Assembly (NCBI RefSeq): GCF_000702545.1
Contig: NZ_JNIO01000008.1
Coordinates: 1,116,001 to 1,180,000, forward strand
Length of the DNA: 64,000 nt
Direction of reading: 5' to 3'
Source of the DNA: Selenomonas sp. AB3002
GTDB lineage: Bacteria > Bacillota > Negativicutes > Selenomonadales > Selenomonadaceae
Below the pieces are notes generated by a model that did not search any database, was not told where the DNA came from, and saw nothing but the letters and a program-made list of their open reading frames with translations. Below are positions 29,724 through 40,063 of this stretch, in pieces. Each line of letters opens with the position of its first letter. Within the stretch, counting starts at the first letter, position 1. Position numbers and translations under genes: made by a program.

Positions 29724-30992
29724 TCAGAAGAAAAATTCAAGGCGGCCCATGAACTGACGGACTTTGTCCTCATCTTTGCCGATCAGCTTGCCATCGCCGT
29801 ACCTCAGCGTGCCGACCATATTCTTCATCAGAGTGTAATTCACCCCTATATCCCAGCCCTTGGTCCAGTCATATATGACGTCCCAGGTGCCGTAGGGGGT
29901 AGCAGTGAGTCCGGCGTGGCGGTATGCCACCCAGGCACCCCAGGTGCCTTTGTTCTCCTGCTGGGCACCCTTGTAGTCAAATTCGATATTGTAAGACCGG
30001 GAATTTCCTTCCCAGCCCGCTATATCACGATCGCTCTTGGCATAATAACCCTGCAGCGTGCTGTTTTCGTCAAACTTGTAGCCAGCCATCAGCTGCCAGA
30101 TATTATTCCTTTTTGCCTCCGCGTCACCATCAATCAGCCTGGTGTCGTTGTTATAGCGAAAATAGCGGGCAGCGCCGAACACGCCCTTATTCTTCGCCTT
30201 GTTGTAGTCAACGCCGGCATAGAACACGTCATTGGGCTCATCGCCGTCAAGGAATTCAAAAGCCCAGGCACTGCGGCCGCCGCCGATGACGCCGGAAAGC
30301 TTGTCGGCACTGCCTACCGTCACATCAGCGCCGGACATGGTGGTGTCGTTGATGCTGTCATCACCGTACATATTGAACCTGCCAAAGCGAAGGGAGATAT
30401 GCTTGTAATCACCCTGTGCCCAGGCCCGCCTCAGGCGGAAGTCGTAGCCGTCAATATTCTTATCTTCCGACATATCAAGGTAGGTATCAATACGGCCATG
30501 CACCTGCCAGTGCTCATTTATCTCAGCGGAAGGCTCCAGGCGCAAAAGGAGCTCGTCGTACTTCTCTTTCTCTCTGGTTCCGTCTCCGTTCTTCTCCTCA
30601 AGGCGGGTGTACTTATACTCCAGCTTGCCTTTCCACCTGACCAGGTCAGCGTTGCGCTCCAAACCTGCCACACGGACCCCCAGGCTGCCAAGCTCATCAG
30701 CGAACTCAGCGGCCAGCTTGTCAATCACCGCCTTGTCTGCAGCAGAAACATCATTCCTGGCCATGGCCCTGGCCACCATCTGGGCCATCTCATAGCGGGT
30801 AATACTGCGGCCGCCGCGGAAGGTGCTGTCCCCATAGCCCTCGATGACTCCCTCAGCAGCCAACTGGGTTACAGCCTCATAAGCCCAGTGATCAGCAGGG
30901 ACATCAGAGAAAGGATTGGCGGCAGCGAAAGCAGTGCCGGTCCACCAGGCTGCCAAAGCAAAAAACATGCCATAAACAAGCATCATATTCAT
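29724..30992 (-). CDS. SLH-domain outer-membrane porin (OmpM-like)
   Basis: 422 aa. Signal peptide to about residue 24 (GTAFAA), one S-layer homology domain (NPFSDVPADHWAYEAVTQLA to about residue 80, ending YEMAQMVARAMAR), a helical spacer (AADKAVIDKLAAEFADELGS), and then a beta-barrel rich in alternating aromatic residues, ending in the aromatic signature RLEFFF. In Negativicutes the SLH domain binds polyaminated peptidoglycan and the barrel sits in the outer membrane, tethering it. This is the best taxonomic marker of the window. It is a single gene. Confidence 0.93.
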   Translation of the reverse strand: MNMMLVYGMFFALAAWWTGTAFAAANPFSDVPADHWAYEAVTQLAAEGVIEGYGDSTFRGGRSITRYEMAQMVARAMARNDVSAADKAVIDKLAAEFADELGSLGVRVAGLERNADLVRWKGKLEYKYTRLEEKNGDGTREKEKYDELLLRLEPSAEINEHWQVHGRIDTYLDMSEDKNIDGYDFRLRRAWAQGDYKHISLRFGRFNMYGDDSINDTTMSGADVTVGSADKLSGVIGGGRSAWAFEFLDGDEPNDVFYAGVDYNKAKNKGVFGAARYFRYNNDTRLIDGDAEAKRNNIWQLMAGYKFDENSTLQGYYAKSDRDIAGWEGNSRSYNIEFDYKGAQQENKGTWGAWVAYRHAGLTATPYGTWDVIYDWTKGWDIGVNYTLMKNMVGTLRYGDGKLIGKDEDKVRQFMGRLEFFF

Positions 30993-31121
30993 GGGGATTC
31001 CCCCTTAGTAAGTCATTTAAGCATGTTGTTAAGTCATTTCAGCTATGTTTTATAGTTTACAGAATTTCGCTAAAAAGGGCATAACTCCTGCTTCTGCACC
31101 AAAAAGGATTTTAGGTTTTCC

Positions 31122-32273
31122 TCAAACTCTGAGAAAGATATGCTTCCTGGCAAGATATCCTGCCGCCAGCAGCCATAAGGCCAGCCAGAGGAAAGCAAAC
31201 AAAAAAATGCTGAAGGGCACGCTCACTACCCCCTTCAGGGAGTTCTCCCAGAGCCAGGCATATAAGAGCTGCCCGGAAGAAGTCTTTATGGTCCAAAGCA
31301 GCATGAGTGATATTTCCGTGAAAATATACAGCAGCAGGGGATTGCTCCCCATGATGCGGCAGGGAGCAAATAAGACAGCCAGGTCAGGCCCCCAGCCCAG
31401 CAGCTGCTGCAGCAAGAACAAGAGCAGCATGAACCCGCCGCTGGTCAGGAGCACATAGGGTGCTGTCCACAGAGCTTTGCAGACAATATCCTGGCAGCTC
31501 CACAGGCCCCCTGCCAGCAAAAGTGCCACCCCCGCCAAGGCAAGAACGCCAGCCCCGCCCCTGGTCAGCCACCGGCCGGCCAGCATCCCCCACAGGAAAG
31601 AAGCGGTGGCTGCCAGAGTGCCATACAGCCCTTCCGGGTCAGAATCTCCCTGCATATAGCAGTGCTCCTTGCCGGGAAAGATGCTGTCCACGGCCATGCT
31701 GATATTGCCTTCCTGGCTGAAGGGAGCAGCAGGGGAGTAGAGATGGAAGCCCAGGGAGGACACCGCCAGAAGCAGCAGGGCAAAGGACCCCAGAGAGACG
31801 TCTCCTTTCAGCCGCCAGGCGGCAAACATGCCGCAGGCATATACCAGTCCCAGCCTCTGCAGGACTCCCAATATGCGCCCGTGACTTGCCATCTCCTCCC
31901 AAAGGGAAGCACCTGCTTCCGGATAGAATACATGCTGCAAAAGCAAAGGAACCTGATTCAGGACATAGCCAAGCAAAAACAAGATCATGCCCCGCCGCAA
32001 GATGACAGCAGCCTTCTTCAGGGCAGCTTCCCTGCCATGTTTCGGGAACCACAGGGAAGCGGACAGGCCCATGGCAAAGACAAAGCCCGGGAACGCCAGG
32101 TCAGCCAGAGTGATTCCTTCCCAGCTGGAATGCAGCAGCAGGGGATAAGCCTCCGAAAAATCAGGCAGGGCATTGACTATCAGCATGCAGGATATAGCCA
32201 GCCCGCGGAAGATATCGATTTCCGCCCAGCGGCGTTTTTTGCTGAAAACCGCAACATTTCCTTTGCCTGCCAT
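31122..32273 (-). CDS. HGSNAT/DUF5009-like acyltransferase membrane protein
   Basis: 383 aa with about ten membrane segments. RRWAEIDIFRGLAISCMLIV (residues 14-33), SWEGITLADLAFPGFVFAMG and LSASLWF are the hallmarks of the heparan-alpha-glucosaminide N-acetyltransferase-like family (DUF5009/DUF1624), which transfers acyl groups from coenzyme A to sugars across a membrane. Its gene is 33 nt downstream of the sensor kinase stop on the same strand. The bacterial substrate is probably an envelope or peptidoglycan amino sugar; not proven. Confidence 0.82.
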   Translation of the reverse strand: MAGKGNVAVFSKKRRWAEIDIFRGLAISCMLIVNALPDFSEAYPLLLHSSWEGITLADLAFPGFVFAMGLSASLWFPKHGREAALKKAAVILRRGMILFLLGYVLNQVPLLLQHVFYPEAGASLWEEMASHGRILGVLQRLGLVYACGMFAAWRLKGDVSLGSFALLLLAVSSLGFHLYSPAAPFSQEGNISMAVDSIFPGKEHCYMQGDSDPEGLYGTLAATASFLWGMLAGRWLTRGGAGVLALAGVALLLAGGLWSCQDIVCKALWTAPYVLLTSGGFMLLLFLLQQLLGWGPDLAVLFAPCRIMGSNPLLLYIFTEISLMLLWTIKTSSGQLLYAWLWENSLKGVVSVPFSIFLFAFLWLALWLLAAGYLARKHIFLRV

Positions 32274-32306
32274 GCTCCTGCCTCCCGGAATTTGCTGCAG
32301 CCAGTG

Positions 32307-33476
32307 CTAACTGGCTGCAGCAGTCTGTTTTTTCTGCACCACGATGCGGATTTTGACGCCCTCGCCCAGCTTGGGGGTGATCTGTATCTGGGCACCTATA
32401 TGCCTGGCCCGCTCGATGATCCCCACCAGGCCATAGTGCTTCATCTCACCTGTGGCCTCTGCATTGACGTCTATATCCTGGTTGAATCCCTTGCCCTTAT
32501 CCTTGACCAGGATATTCAGCGCAGAGGGAGTATAGTGGATCCTGACAGAAGCCCTGTTCTGCCCTGAATGCTTGACAATATTATTGAAGCACTCCTGAAT
32601 GATGCGGTAAAGGCCTGCTTCAATGTGCTTGGCAAAAGCATAAGCTTCCCCCATGACCTCGTAATTGGCATAGAGAAAGCCCCGCCTTTCCATGCTCTGG
32701 CAGAGTTGATGCACCGCAGGCGCAAAGCCCTGATCATCCAGAGCCATGGGGTGCATGTCAAAGATGACCTGCCTGACATTGGTGATGCAGTCCCCAATGA
32801 ACTCCTTGGACCTTGACACAATCTTCCTGCCTTCATCAATCCTGCCTTTTTCGAACATCAGCTCTCCAAAGCCCAGGTCCATCTTGATGGTGGCCAGGTC
32901 CTGAGCCACACTATCGTGCAGGTCCCGGGAAATGCGCTTGCGTTCTTCCTCCTGGGCCTGGATAATCTGCATGCCTATCTCGGCTCCGTGCTGGGCAGAT
33001 TCCAGTTCCTCTGCCACCCCGCTCAGCTTGGCATTCAGGAAGCCCGCCACAGAGCCTATGGTTACGACCAGGTTCTCGCTTTCCTTCCTCATGTCCACCA
33101 GGCGATGCAGCCGTATTTCCATTTCATCACGTTCCTTGCGCAGGGCATCTTCCCGGTCTTTCAGCTCCTGCCATTCCTCCTGAAGATGTGCCACATCTGC
33201 CACCAGGTCCTGCATATCCCGTTCGGAAAAATTCTTGCTTGCTCCCACCAAGCCCTGGCGCCCTCGCTGCAATTCTTTTTCGGCCCTGTCTACTTTCTGG
33301 ATCAGCACAGACAGTTCCTGCCTGATGGCTTTGATGCGCTCCTTCTGTTCATCTACTTCCTTGCAGCTGGCCTCATAGAGATTGTACGCCTGGGCCTTGT
33401 TGGCTTCTACCGTTTCCAGCGTCTGGTCGAGAAGTGCTTTTATTTGATTATGCTTAGTAAGCTTCCTGCATGCCAT
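32307..33476 (-). CDS. Cytoplasmic DegS-like sensor histidine kinase
   Basis: 389 aa from ATG 33474-33476 (GGTGAT upstream; an ATG 7 codons earlier has no ribosome-binding site). There is no membrane segment; residues 1-170 are long coiled coil (EEWQELKDREDALRKERDEM). The HisKA_3 box is ISRDLHDSVAQDLATIK with the phospho-accepting His near residue 210, then the N box RIIQECFNNIVKHSG and the G box KDKGKGF of the ATPase domain. It is like the B. subtilis kinase DegS. The expected response regulator is not adjacent, so the kinase is an orphan here. A 32-codon frame with a strong ribosome-binding site precedes it by 4 nt. Confidence 0.9.
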   Translation of the reverse strand: MACRKLTKHNQIKALLDQTLETVEANKAQAYNLYEASCKEVDEQKERIKAIRQELSVLIQKVDRAEKELQRGRQGLVGASKNFSERDMQDLVADVAHLQEEWQELKDREDALRKERDEMEIRLHRLVDMRKESENLVVTIGSVAGFLNAKLSGVAEELESAQHGAEIGMQIIQAQEEERKRISRDLHDSVAQDLATIKMDLGFGELMFEKGRIDEGRKIVSRSKEFIGDCITNVRQVIFDMHPMALDDQGFAPAVHQLCQSMERRGFLYANYEVMGEAYAFAKHIEAGLYRIIQECFNNIVKHSGQNRASVRIHYTPSALNILVKDKGKGFNQDIDVNAEATGEMKHYGLVGIIERARHIGAQIQITPKLGEGVKIRIVVQKKQTAAAS

Positions 33477-33480
33477 GAAA

Positions 33481-33579
33481 TCACCCCGCTTCTTCATTGT
33501 GAAATTTCGCTGTGAGGGGCATAATTCCTGCCGTTTCCCGGACCAGCCGGCAAATATTCTTGCATGGAAACGGCCTCAT
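33481..33579 (-). CDS. Possible 32-aa protein upstream of the kinase
   Basis: Starts MRPFPCKNICRLVRETAGIM, and stops 4 nt before the kinase ATG. AGGAGGGCGCA before its ATG is the strongest ribosome-binding site in this neighbourhood and lies directly after the T-run of the hairpin at 33597-33644. It could be a real small protein (two cysteines, CKNIC) or a leader peptide that couples translation to the kinase. No homologue known to me. Confidence 0.45.
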   Translation of the reverse strand: MRPFPCKNICRLVRETAGIMPLTAKFHNEEAG

Positions 33580-33596
33580 TGCGCCCTCCTAAAAAA

Positions 33597-33644
33597 ATTC
33601 GGTGACCGAATACTTTCATCAACTAAAGTATTCGGTCACCGAAT
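33597..33644 (-). terminator. Tandem-palindrome terminator/attenuator
   Basis: Two 20-bp arms (33597-33616 and 33625-33644) are perfect reverse complements with an 8-nt loop, and each arm is itself the palindrome ATTCGGT-G-ACCGAAT. In the minus direction seven T follow. It lies between the pyrR end and the kinase transcript, so it may simply end the pyrR operon or control read-through into the kinase genes. Confidence 0.8.
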
Positions 33645-33735
33645 ATATTATATTTCTTAACCTTTTAGGGTATCTTTACCATATATCCAAGACATATACT
33701 ATTATATGGCAATCAGACGAAATCTCCGGAAATCC

Positions 33736-35236
<1,501 letters not shown>

Positions 35237-35237
<1 letters not shown>

Positions 35238-35686
35238 CAGCTCTCATCCTCGTCCCGCATCTTGAAAAGTATGGCATAAACCATGCTGATTACCCCCAGC
35301 ACAATGGCAATATCTGCCAGATTGAACACCGGCCAGATGCGGAAATCAAGGAAATCCACCACCAGCCCCGTCTTCATGCGGTCAATGAGATTGCCCATGG
35401 CTCCCGCCACCAATGCCACACAGCCATAATGCAGGAAGCCGCATTCTTTCTTCAGGCGGGGATAATACCAGATAAAGCCCAGACTGATGGCAGCCGCAGC
35501 CAGGATGAAAAACCAGGTCTGGTTCTCCAGCAGGCCAAAGGCCGCCCCGGGATTAAGCACATAAGTGATGTGAAAGATGCCCTTTATTATCGGCGTGGAT
35601 TCTCCCGGCAGATAGCTTACCTGGATAAGTCCCTTCACCAGCTGATCCAGCGCCAATACCCCGAAAAACAGAAATGCCGCTGCCAA
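35237..35686 (-). CDS. lspA: Lipoprotein signal peptidase (SPase II)
   Basis: 149 aa, four membrane segments. The aspartic protease motifs are present: NPGAAFGLLENQT, GNLIDRMKTGLVVDFLDF and PVFNLADIAIVLG, with catalytic Asp in the last two. It removes signal peptides from diacylglyceryl-modified prolipoproteins, such as those seen at 733, 5814 and 8174. The apparent start is a TTG at 35686, with GGAGG 13 nt upstream at the end of divIVA; the spacing is long. Confidence 0.94.
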
Positions 35687-35692
35687 CTAAGC

Positions 35693-36313
35693 TCAGGCCT
35701 CCTGGGGCTGTGCCTGCTCGTCAGGCACTTCTTCCTGAGCGACGGCCTGTCCCAGGGACTCCCTCTCCTGGGGAGTGACTTCCACAGAAACCTCAGCCCG
35801 TGCCTTTTCTTCTGCCTCGGGGTTGGGCAGTTCATTGATGGTCTGGTTCAGCACAGCCAGCTCAGATTCCATGGTAAGTTTCACCTTGCGCAGGAACTGG
35901 TTCTTTTCCCGCACCAGACGGTCGTACTCGGAAACGATGGCACGGACTCTGCTTGTAGCCTCGTCCAGTTTCTTCTGGGCCTCCATCTCCGCTTCCTGGC
36001 GCATATTCTCACATTCTTTGGCAGCATTTTCCTTCATGTCCGCAGCGGACTGGCGGGCATTGTCCGTCACTTCCTGGGCAGTCTTCTGGGCCAGCAGCAG
36101 GGTGTCATTGATGCTCTTTTCCCTTTCCTGATAGCTTTCTGACTCCTTCCGCAGGCGGGCTGTCTCTTCCTTCAGTTTGTCATTTTCCCGGAAAAGCTTC
36201 TCGTAGTCATTGACCACCTGGTCCAGGAACTCGTCAATCTCGTCTTCGTTATAGCCACGGAAGCTACGCTTGAATTCTTTGTTGTGTATGTCCATTGGTG
36301 TAAGCAAGATCAT
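35693..36313 (-). CDS. divIVA: DivIVA domain protein
   Basis: 206 aa from ATG 36311-36313 (AGGGGAT upstream). MDIHNKEFKRSFRGYNEDEI, DEFLDQVVNDYEKL is the DivIVA N-terminal membrane-curvature-sensing domain; long coiled coils follow, and the tail is Glu/Ala-rich. DivIVA marks poles and division sites. Gene order sepF-proC-ylmH-divIVA-lspA is the familiar Gram-positive division cluster. Confidence 0.94.
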   Translation of the reverse strand: MILLTPMDIHNKEFKRSFRGYNEDEIDEFLDQVVNDYEKLFRENDKLKEETARLRKESESYQEREKSINDTLLLAQKTAQEVTDNARQSAADMKENAAKECENMRQEAEMEAQKKLDEATSRVRAIVSEYDRLVREKNQFLRKVKLTMESELAVLNQTINELPNPEAEEKARAEVSVEVTPQERESLGQAVAQEEVPDEQAQPQEA

Positions 36314-36339
36314 ATCCCCTATCGTAATTAGATTCAGAA

Positions 36340-37140
36340 TCAAAAATAACGTCTTAAAGTCAGCGCCGTGCGTCCTTTCTTGGTAGTGCCGCGGATCTCT
36401 GCCACTTCCAGCCGGCCCCGGCCGCGCATTGAGAGCATATCCCCTTCCTTCACAGTCTGGGAAGCATTCTTCACCGGCTGCCAGTTGATCTTCAGCTTGT
36501 CAGCGGCAATGTCAGAAGCTGCCCGGCTGCGGGAGAAGCCAAAGCCTGCGGCGGCAATGGCGTCAACCCGCAGGGAAGCCACGGTAGCACTTATCTCCTT
36601 GCACCGTTCCTCCCTGGGAGCAATGGTGTCAAGGGCAGCGCGCTGGCACTCCACCCCCACGGGGCCAATCTGCTTCAGTTCCTGCAGCAGATACTCTGCC
36701 ATCTTGCTGTCGCAGATAATCTTTACAGAGTCGCTGGCCACCAGCAAATCACCGAACCTGTCCCGCTCAAGGCCCAGGCTCATGAGGGCCCCCAGCACAT
36801 CCCGGTGGGAAAGGCGGGCAAACTGCCCGTTCCACCTGGCTTCCACACAGTCAAGGTCAAAGCCCCCCGGAGTCCCTGGGAAGTCCCCATGGACAAAGAT
36901 TGCGCGGCAGCGCTCTGCCCCCTGGTAACCTCCCTCAAAGTCCACTCTGAGCTCAGGATAGTTGGCCGCCACCGTCTCAGCAATTTCCTGGCCAAAGGGG
37001 TCAAGGAAACCGCTGAGGCGGAATTTCTGGCTGCGCAGCACTTGCTCGGCCATATCAACCAGCTTGACAGCTGTTTCCTCTCCCTCTGTGCCCCTGTAAA
37101 AGCGTATGAGTTTTTCTTTCTGTTCTGTATTCTTTGCCAT
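36340..37140 (-). CDS. ylmH: YlmH family RNA-binding protein (S4 domain)
   Basis: 266 aa. The N-terminal and middle region (LSGFLDPFGQEIAETVAANY; LSHRDVLGALMSLGLERDRF, GDLLV) and the C-terminal S4 domain (SLRVDAIAAAGFGFSRSRAA to the end) match YlmH. Recent work links YlmH to rescue of stalled ribosomes and to division genes. It is co-transcribed with divIVA, 26 nt apart. Confidence 0.9.
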   Translation of the reverse strand: MAKNTEQKEKLIRFYRGTEGEETAVKLVDMAEQVLRSQKFRLSGFLDPFGQEIAETVAANYPELRVDFEGGYQGAERCRAIFVHGDFPGTPGGFDLDCVEARWNGQFARLSHRDVLGALMSLGLERDRFGDLLVASDSVKIICDSKMAEYLLQELKQIGPVGVECQRAALDTIAPREERCKEISATVASLRVDAIAAAGFGFSRSRAASDIAADKLKINWQPVKNASQTVKEGDMLSMRGRGRLEVAEIRGTTKKGRTALTLRRYF

Positions 37141-37158
37141 ATCTGTAACCTGTTCTTC

Positions 37159-37968
37159 TTACTTCCTGCCCAGGGCTCTTGATTTTTCCGTGGCGGCAAT
37201 GACCGCTTCAATCAGGGCGCTCCTGAGGCCTGCCCGCTCCAGGGTGCGCACGCCTTCAATGGTGGTGCCGGCAGGGCTGGTGACCTGATCCCGCAGTACA
37301 TCCGGATGACTGCCGGTCTTGAGCACCATCTGGGCAGCCCCCAGCATGGTCTGGGCCGCCAGCTTGATGGCATCAGCCCTTTTGAGGCCAGCGGCTACGC
37401 CGCCGTCTGCCAGGGCATCAATCACCAGGAAGCCATAGGCAGGACCGCTGCCTGAAAGGCCCGTCACGGCATCAAGCTGTTCTTCCTTCACCTGGATGGC
37501 CTCGCCGCTGGAGGCAAAAATCTCCCGCACCACAGCGCAGGGCTCCTCCTCCACCAGCGGATTGACGGCAAAGGCAGTCATGCCTGCCCCTACAGCCAGG
37601 GGGGTATTGGGCATCACCCGCACCAAGGGACGCTGTCCCAGAGCTTCTTCCAGGGAAGCCAGCGTCAGGCCGGCTACGATGGAAACCAGCACCGTTTCAT
37701 TGGCCAGCCCTGTCTTGATTTCCTCAAGAGCCTTGGCCGCAACCTGGGGCTTCACTGCCAGGATCAGGAAATCCATCTTGGGCAGGAAATCTGCCCCTAC
37801 GCTGGCGTGGACGCCGTAGCGGTCTGCCAGCTCCTCACAGCGGGCAGCCTTGTGGTCGGAAATGAAAATATTACCGGCAGGAACCACCTTGTTCCCCACC
37901 AGGCCTGCGGTGATGGCCTCAGCCATGGCACCGCCGCCGATAAAGCCAATCTTCACATCAGCCAGCAT
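37159..37968 (-). CDS. proC: Pyrroline-5-carboxylate reductase
   Basis: 269 aa from the ATG at 37968; an ATG two codons earlier is too close to the GGGGAGA box. The nucleotide-binding loop is KIGFIGGGAMAEAITAGLV, then LILAVKPQVAAKALEEI, VRVMPNTPLAVGAGMTAF, and GLSGSGPAYGFLVIDALADG of the active site. It makes proline from P5C with NAD(P)H. In this division cluster proC often takes the place between sepF and ylmH. Confidence 0.95.
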   Translation of the reverse strand: MLADVKIGFIGGGAMAEAITAGLVGNKVVPAGNIFISDHKAARCEELADRYGVHASVGADFLPKMDFLILAVKPQVAAKALEEIKTGLANETVLVSIVAGLTLASLEEALGQRPLVRVMPNTPLAVGAGMTAFAVNPLVEEEPCAVVREIFASSGEAIQVKEEQLDAVTGLSGSGPAYGFLVIDALADGGVAAGLKRADAIKLAAQTMLGAAQMVLKTGSHPDVLRDQVTSPAGTTIEGVRTLERAGLRSALIEAVIAATEKSRALGRK

Positions 37969-37980
37969 CGCCATCTCCCC

Positions 37981-38481
37981 TTACTTCTGCAGCCAGGGCA
38001 TCTCTGCAGATACCTTCTTCTCTTCTTCCGTATAGCTCACGTTCACATTGCTGGGAGCGCAGAGGAACACATTGTGCCCCACCTTCTTGATTTCCCCGTT
38101 CAGGGCGTAGGTAGTGCCACTGATGAAGTCGATGATGCGCTTGGCAGCCTCGCCATCGGTGTGCTCGAAGTTGATGACCACGGGCTTTTTCTCCCTCAGG
38201 TTGTTGGCCACCTGCTGGGCATCGTCAAAGGACTTGGGCTCAATGACTACCACCTTCACCTTGACAGCGGCTGCTGCACTCTCTCTGGCAGAAGCGGCGC
38301 TGTGGAAATCCACTACGTTGCTGCTGCTTCCTTCATTATGCTGATCCATCCTGCTTCCCTCGTCCTGCTTCATGAAACTGGGCTTCTTCTCGTCTTCGTC
38401 GAAGTATTCCTCCAGCTCTTCCTTTTCGTCCTCCGGGTCCATCAGGCCCATTTTCCCGCAAACTTTATCGAAGATATTCAT
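37981..38481 (-). CDS. sepF: SepF cell division protein
   Basis: 166 aa from the ATG at 38481 (GGAG upstream). The N-terminal amphipathic helix MNIFDKVCGKMGL binds membrane; a charged linker follows, then the SepF core VVVIEPKSFDDAQQVANNLR, KPVVINFEHTDGEAAKRIID, FISGTTYALNGEIKKVG. SepF anchors FtsZ to the membrane. It lies between yggS and proC. Confidence 0.94.
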   Translation of the reverse strand: MNIFDKVCGKMGLMDPEDEKEELEEYFDEDEKKPSFMKQDEGSRMDQHNEGSSSNVVDFHSAASARESAAAAVKVKVVVIEPKSFDDAQQVANNLREKKPVVINFEHTDGEAAKRIIDFISGTTYALNGEIKKVGHNVFLCAPSNVNVSYTEEEKKVSAEMPWLQK

Positions 38482-38494
38482 ATCCTTCACTCCC

Positions 38495-39190
38495 CTAGTA
38501 CTGGCGCGGCCCGAAGATGGCTGTGCCGACCCGCACGATATTGGCCCCTTCTTCCACGGCTATTTCATAATCATGGGACATACCCATGGACAGGCAGTCC
38601 ACCTTTGCTCTCTGCCAATCCATTCCCTTTACCTTTTGGTAAATGCCGTACATCTCCCTGAAAAGAGGACGGCACATTTCCACATCCTCATAGTTGGGAG
38701 CCATGCACATGAGCCCCCTTATGCGCAGGTGTTCAAAGCCGTCTGCCTGCCGGAAGACCTCCAGGAGCTCTTCCTTTTCCAGGCCGGACTTGCTTTCCTC
38801 CCGGGCAAGATTCACCTGCAGGAGCACGTCCTGCACCTTGCCCTGCTTTTCAGCTTCCTTTTCCAGCGCCTCAGCCAGATGGAGGCTGTCCACGGAATGG
38901 ATCAGGTCAAAGTACCTGACCGCCTGTCTGGCCTTATTGGTCTGAAGATGGCCGATAAGATGCCAGGTGACCTGCCGGTCAAGCTCCTCGATCTTGCCCC
39001 TGGCTTCCTGGATGCGGTTTTCCCCCACCTCTGACGCCCCTGCGTCAATGGCTTCACGCATGGCGGCTGCATCATGGTTCTTGGTGACAGCTATCAGGCG
39101 CACAGGTTCTTCCTGGGGCACCGATGTCCTTCTGGCCCTGGCAGCCTCAATGGAGTCCAGGACTTTTTGATAGTTCTCCCTTATCATCAA
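38495..39190 (-). CDS. yggS: YggS-family PLP homeostasis protein
   Basis: 231 aa. The PLP lysine is in RLIAVTKNHDAAAMREAIDA, followed by GENRIQEARGKIEEL, WHLIGHLQTNKARQA and SMGMSHDYEIAVEEGANIVR, with GTAIFGPR at the end. The protein binds pyridoxal phosphate without catalysis and maintains B6 and amino-acid balance. It is the ylmE position of the division cluster, 13 nt before sepF. Confidence 0.95.
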   Translation of the reverse strand: MMIRENYQKVLDSIEAARARRTSVPQEEPVRLIAVTKNHDAAAMREAIDAGASEVGENRIQEARGKIEELDRQVTWHLIGHLQTNKARQAVRYFDLIHSVDSLHLAEALEKEAEKQGKVQDVLLQVNLAREESKSGLEKEELLEVFRQADGFEHLRIRGLMCMAPNYEDVEMCRPLFREMYGIYQKVKGMDWQRAKVDCLSMGMSHDYEIAVEEGANIVRVGTAIFGPRQY

Positions 39191-39200
39191 AGCCCCCCTC

Positions 39201-40022
39201 TCAGTATTTCTTCAAAGCCATGACCGCTGCCAGCCGTCCGGTGTCTCCCCCATCAGCCCGATAGGAGAAATACCACTTGTGCTCACAGCTGGTGCAGACC
39301 TCAGCACACTCGATGTTTTCTGCAGCTACCCCTGCCTCTTCCAGCTGCAGGCGGTTGGCGGCCCAGAGGTCGGCGTGAAGGCCGTCCTCCCGCTGGGAAA
39401 GGAGCTTTTCATGATAGTCCGGGAAGGCCTCCCGGAACTTCTCTGCCACTTCCTCCCCCACAGTGAAGCATTCGGGACCAATGGAGGGACCAATGCCCAC
39501 CAGGAGCTTGGCTGGCTCCGTGCCGAAATCTGCGGCCATGGCCTGCACGGTCTTTTCCCCGATGCGGCCGACCGTGCCCTTCCAGCCTGCATGAGCCACG
39601 CCGATGGCACCGTTTTCCGGATCAAAGAACAGCAGGGGCACGCAGTCAGCAAAGCAGAGCATTAGGGGCACCCCCAATGCGTTGGTAATCAGGGCATCAG
39701 TATCTTCTATGGCCGCAGCATAATCCAGGGCGCCTCTGCCCCTGTCTTCCCAGTTCACCCGCAGGACCTTCGTGCCATGCACCTGCTGGGGGCTGCAGAC
39801 CTCCTCAGCCTTGAGCTCCAGGGCGTGGAGAAAGCGCTTGCGGTTCTCTATGACCTTGGCCGGGTCGTCTCCCACATGCAGCCCCATGTTGAGGGCGCTG
39901 TAAGGAGCTGCACTCACGCCACCCAGGCGGGCAGAGATTCCATGCTCCAGAACGTCCCCGGGAAAGTGAGTGAACTTTCCCCGCCAAAGATTGCTATGCA
40001 AATGTTCCAGGACAAAGCTCAT
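39201..40022 (-). CDS. pgeF: PgeF peptidoglycan editing factor (laccase domain)
   Basis: 273 aa from ATG 40020-40022 (AAAGGAT upstream). CSPQQVHGTKVLRV, ADCVPLLFFDPENGAIGVAH and AGWKGTVGRIGEKTVQAM carry the Zn-binding His and Cys residues of the YfiH family. PgeF removes wrongly incorporated L-Ser at the second position of muropeptide precursors. It heads the division cluster with yggS 10 nt behind. Confidence 0.93.
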   Translation of the reverse strand: MSFVLEHLHSNLWRGKFTHFPGDVLEHGISARLGGVSAAPYSALNMGLHVGDDPAKVIENRKRFLHALELKAEEVCSPQQVHGTKVLRVNWEDRGRGALDYAAAIEDTDALITNALGVPLMLCFADCVPLLFFDPENGAIGVAHAGWKGTVGRIGEKTVQAMAADFGTEPAKLLVGIGPSIGPECFTVGEEVAEKFREAFPDYHEKLLSQREDGLHADLWAANRLQLEEAGVAAENIECAEVCTSCEHKWYFSYRADGGDTGRLAAVMALKKY

Positions 40023-40063
40023 AACAGCACATCCTTTATTCACTAAGATATATCAAGCTATAT

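Noticed and set aside
29502-31055. 517-codon open frame on the plus strand
   Set aside because: Antisense to the porin gene and the upstream membrane-protein gene; no domain or ribosome-binding site.
33597-33644. Palindrome as a repressor operator
   Set aside because: It is followed by seven T and lies just past the pyrR operon end, so terminator/attenuator is the simpler explanation; operator function is not excluded.
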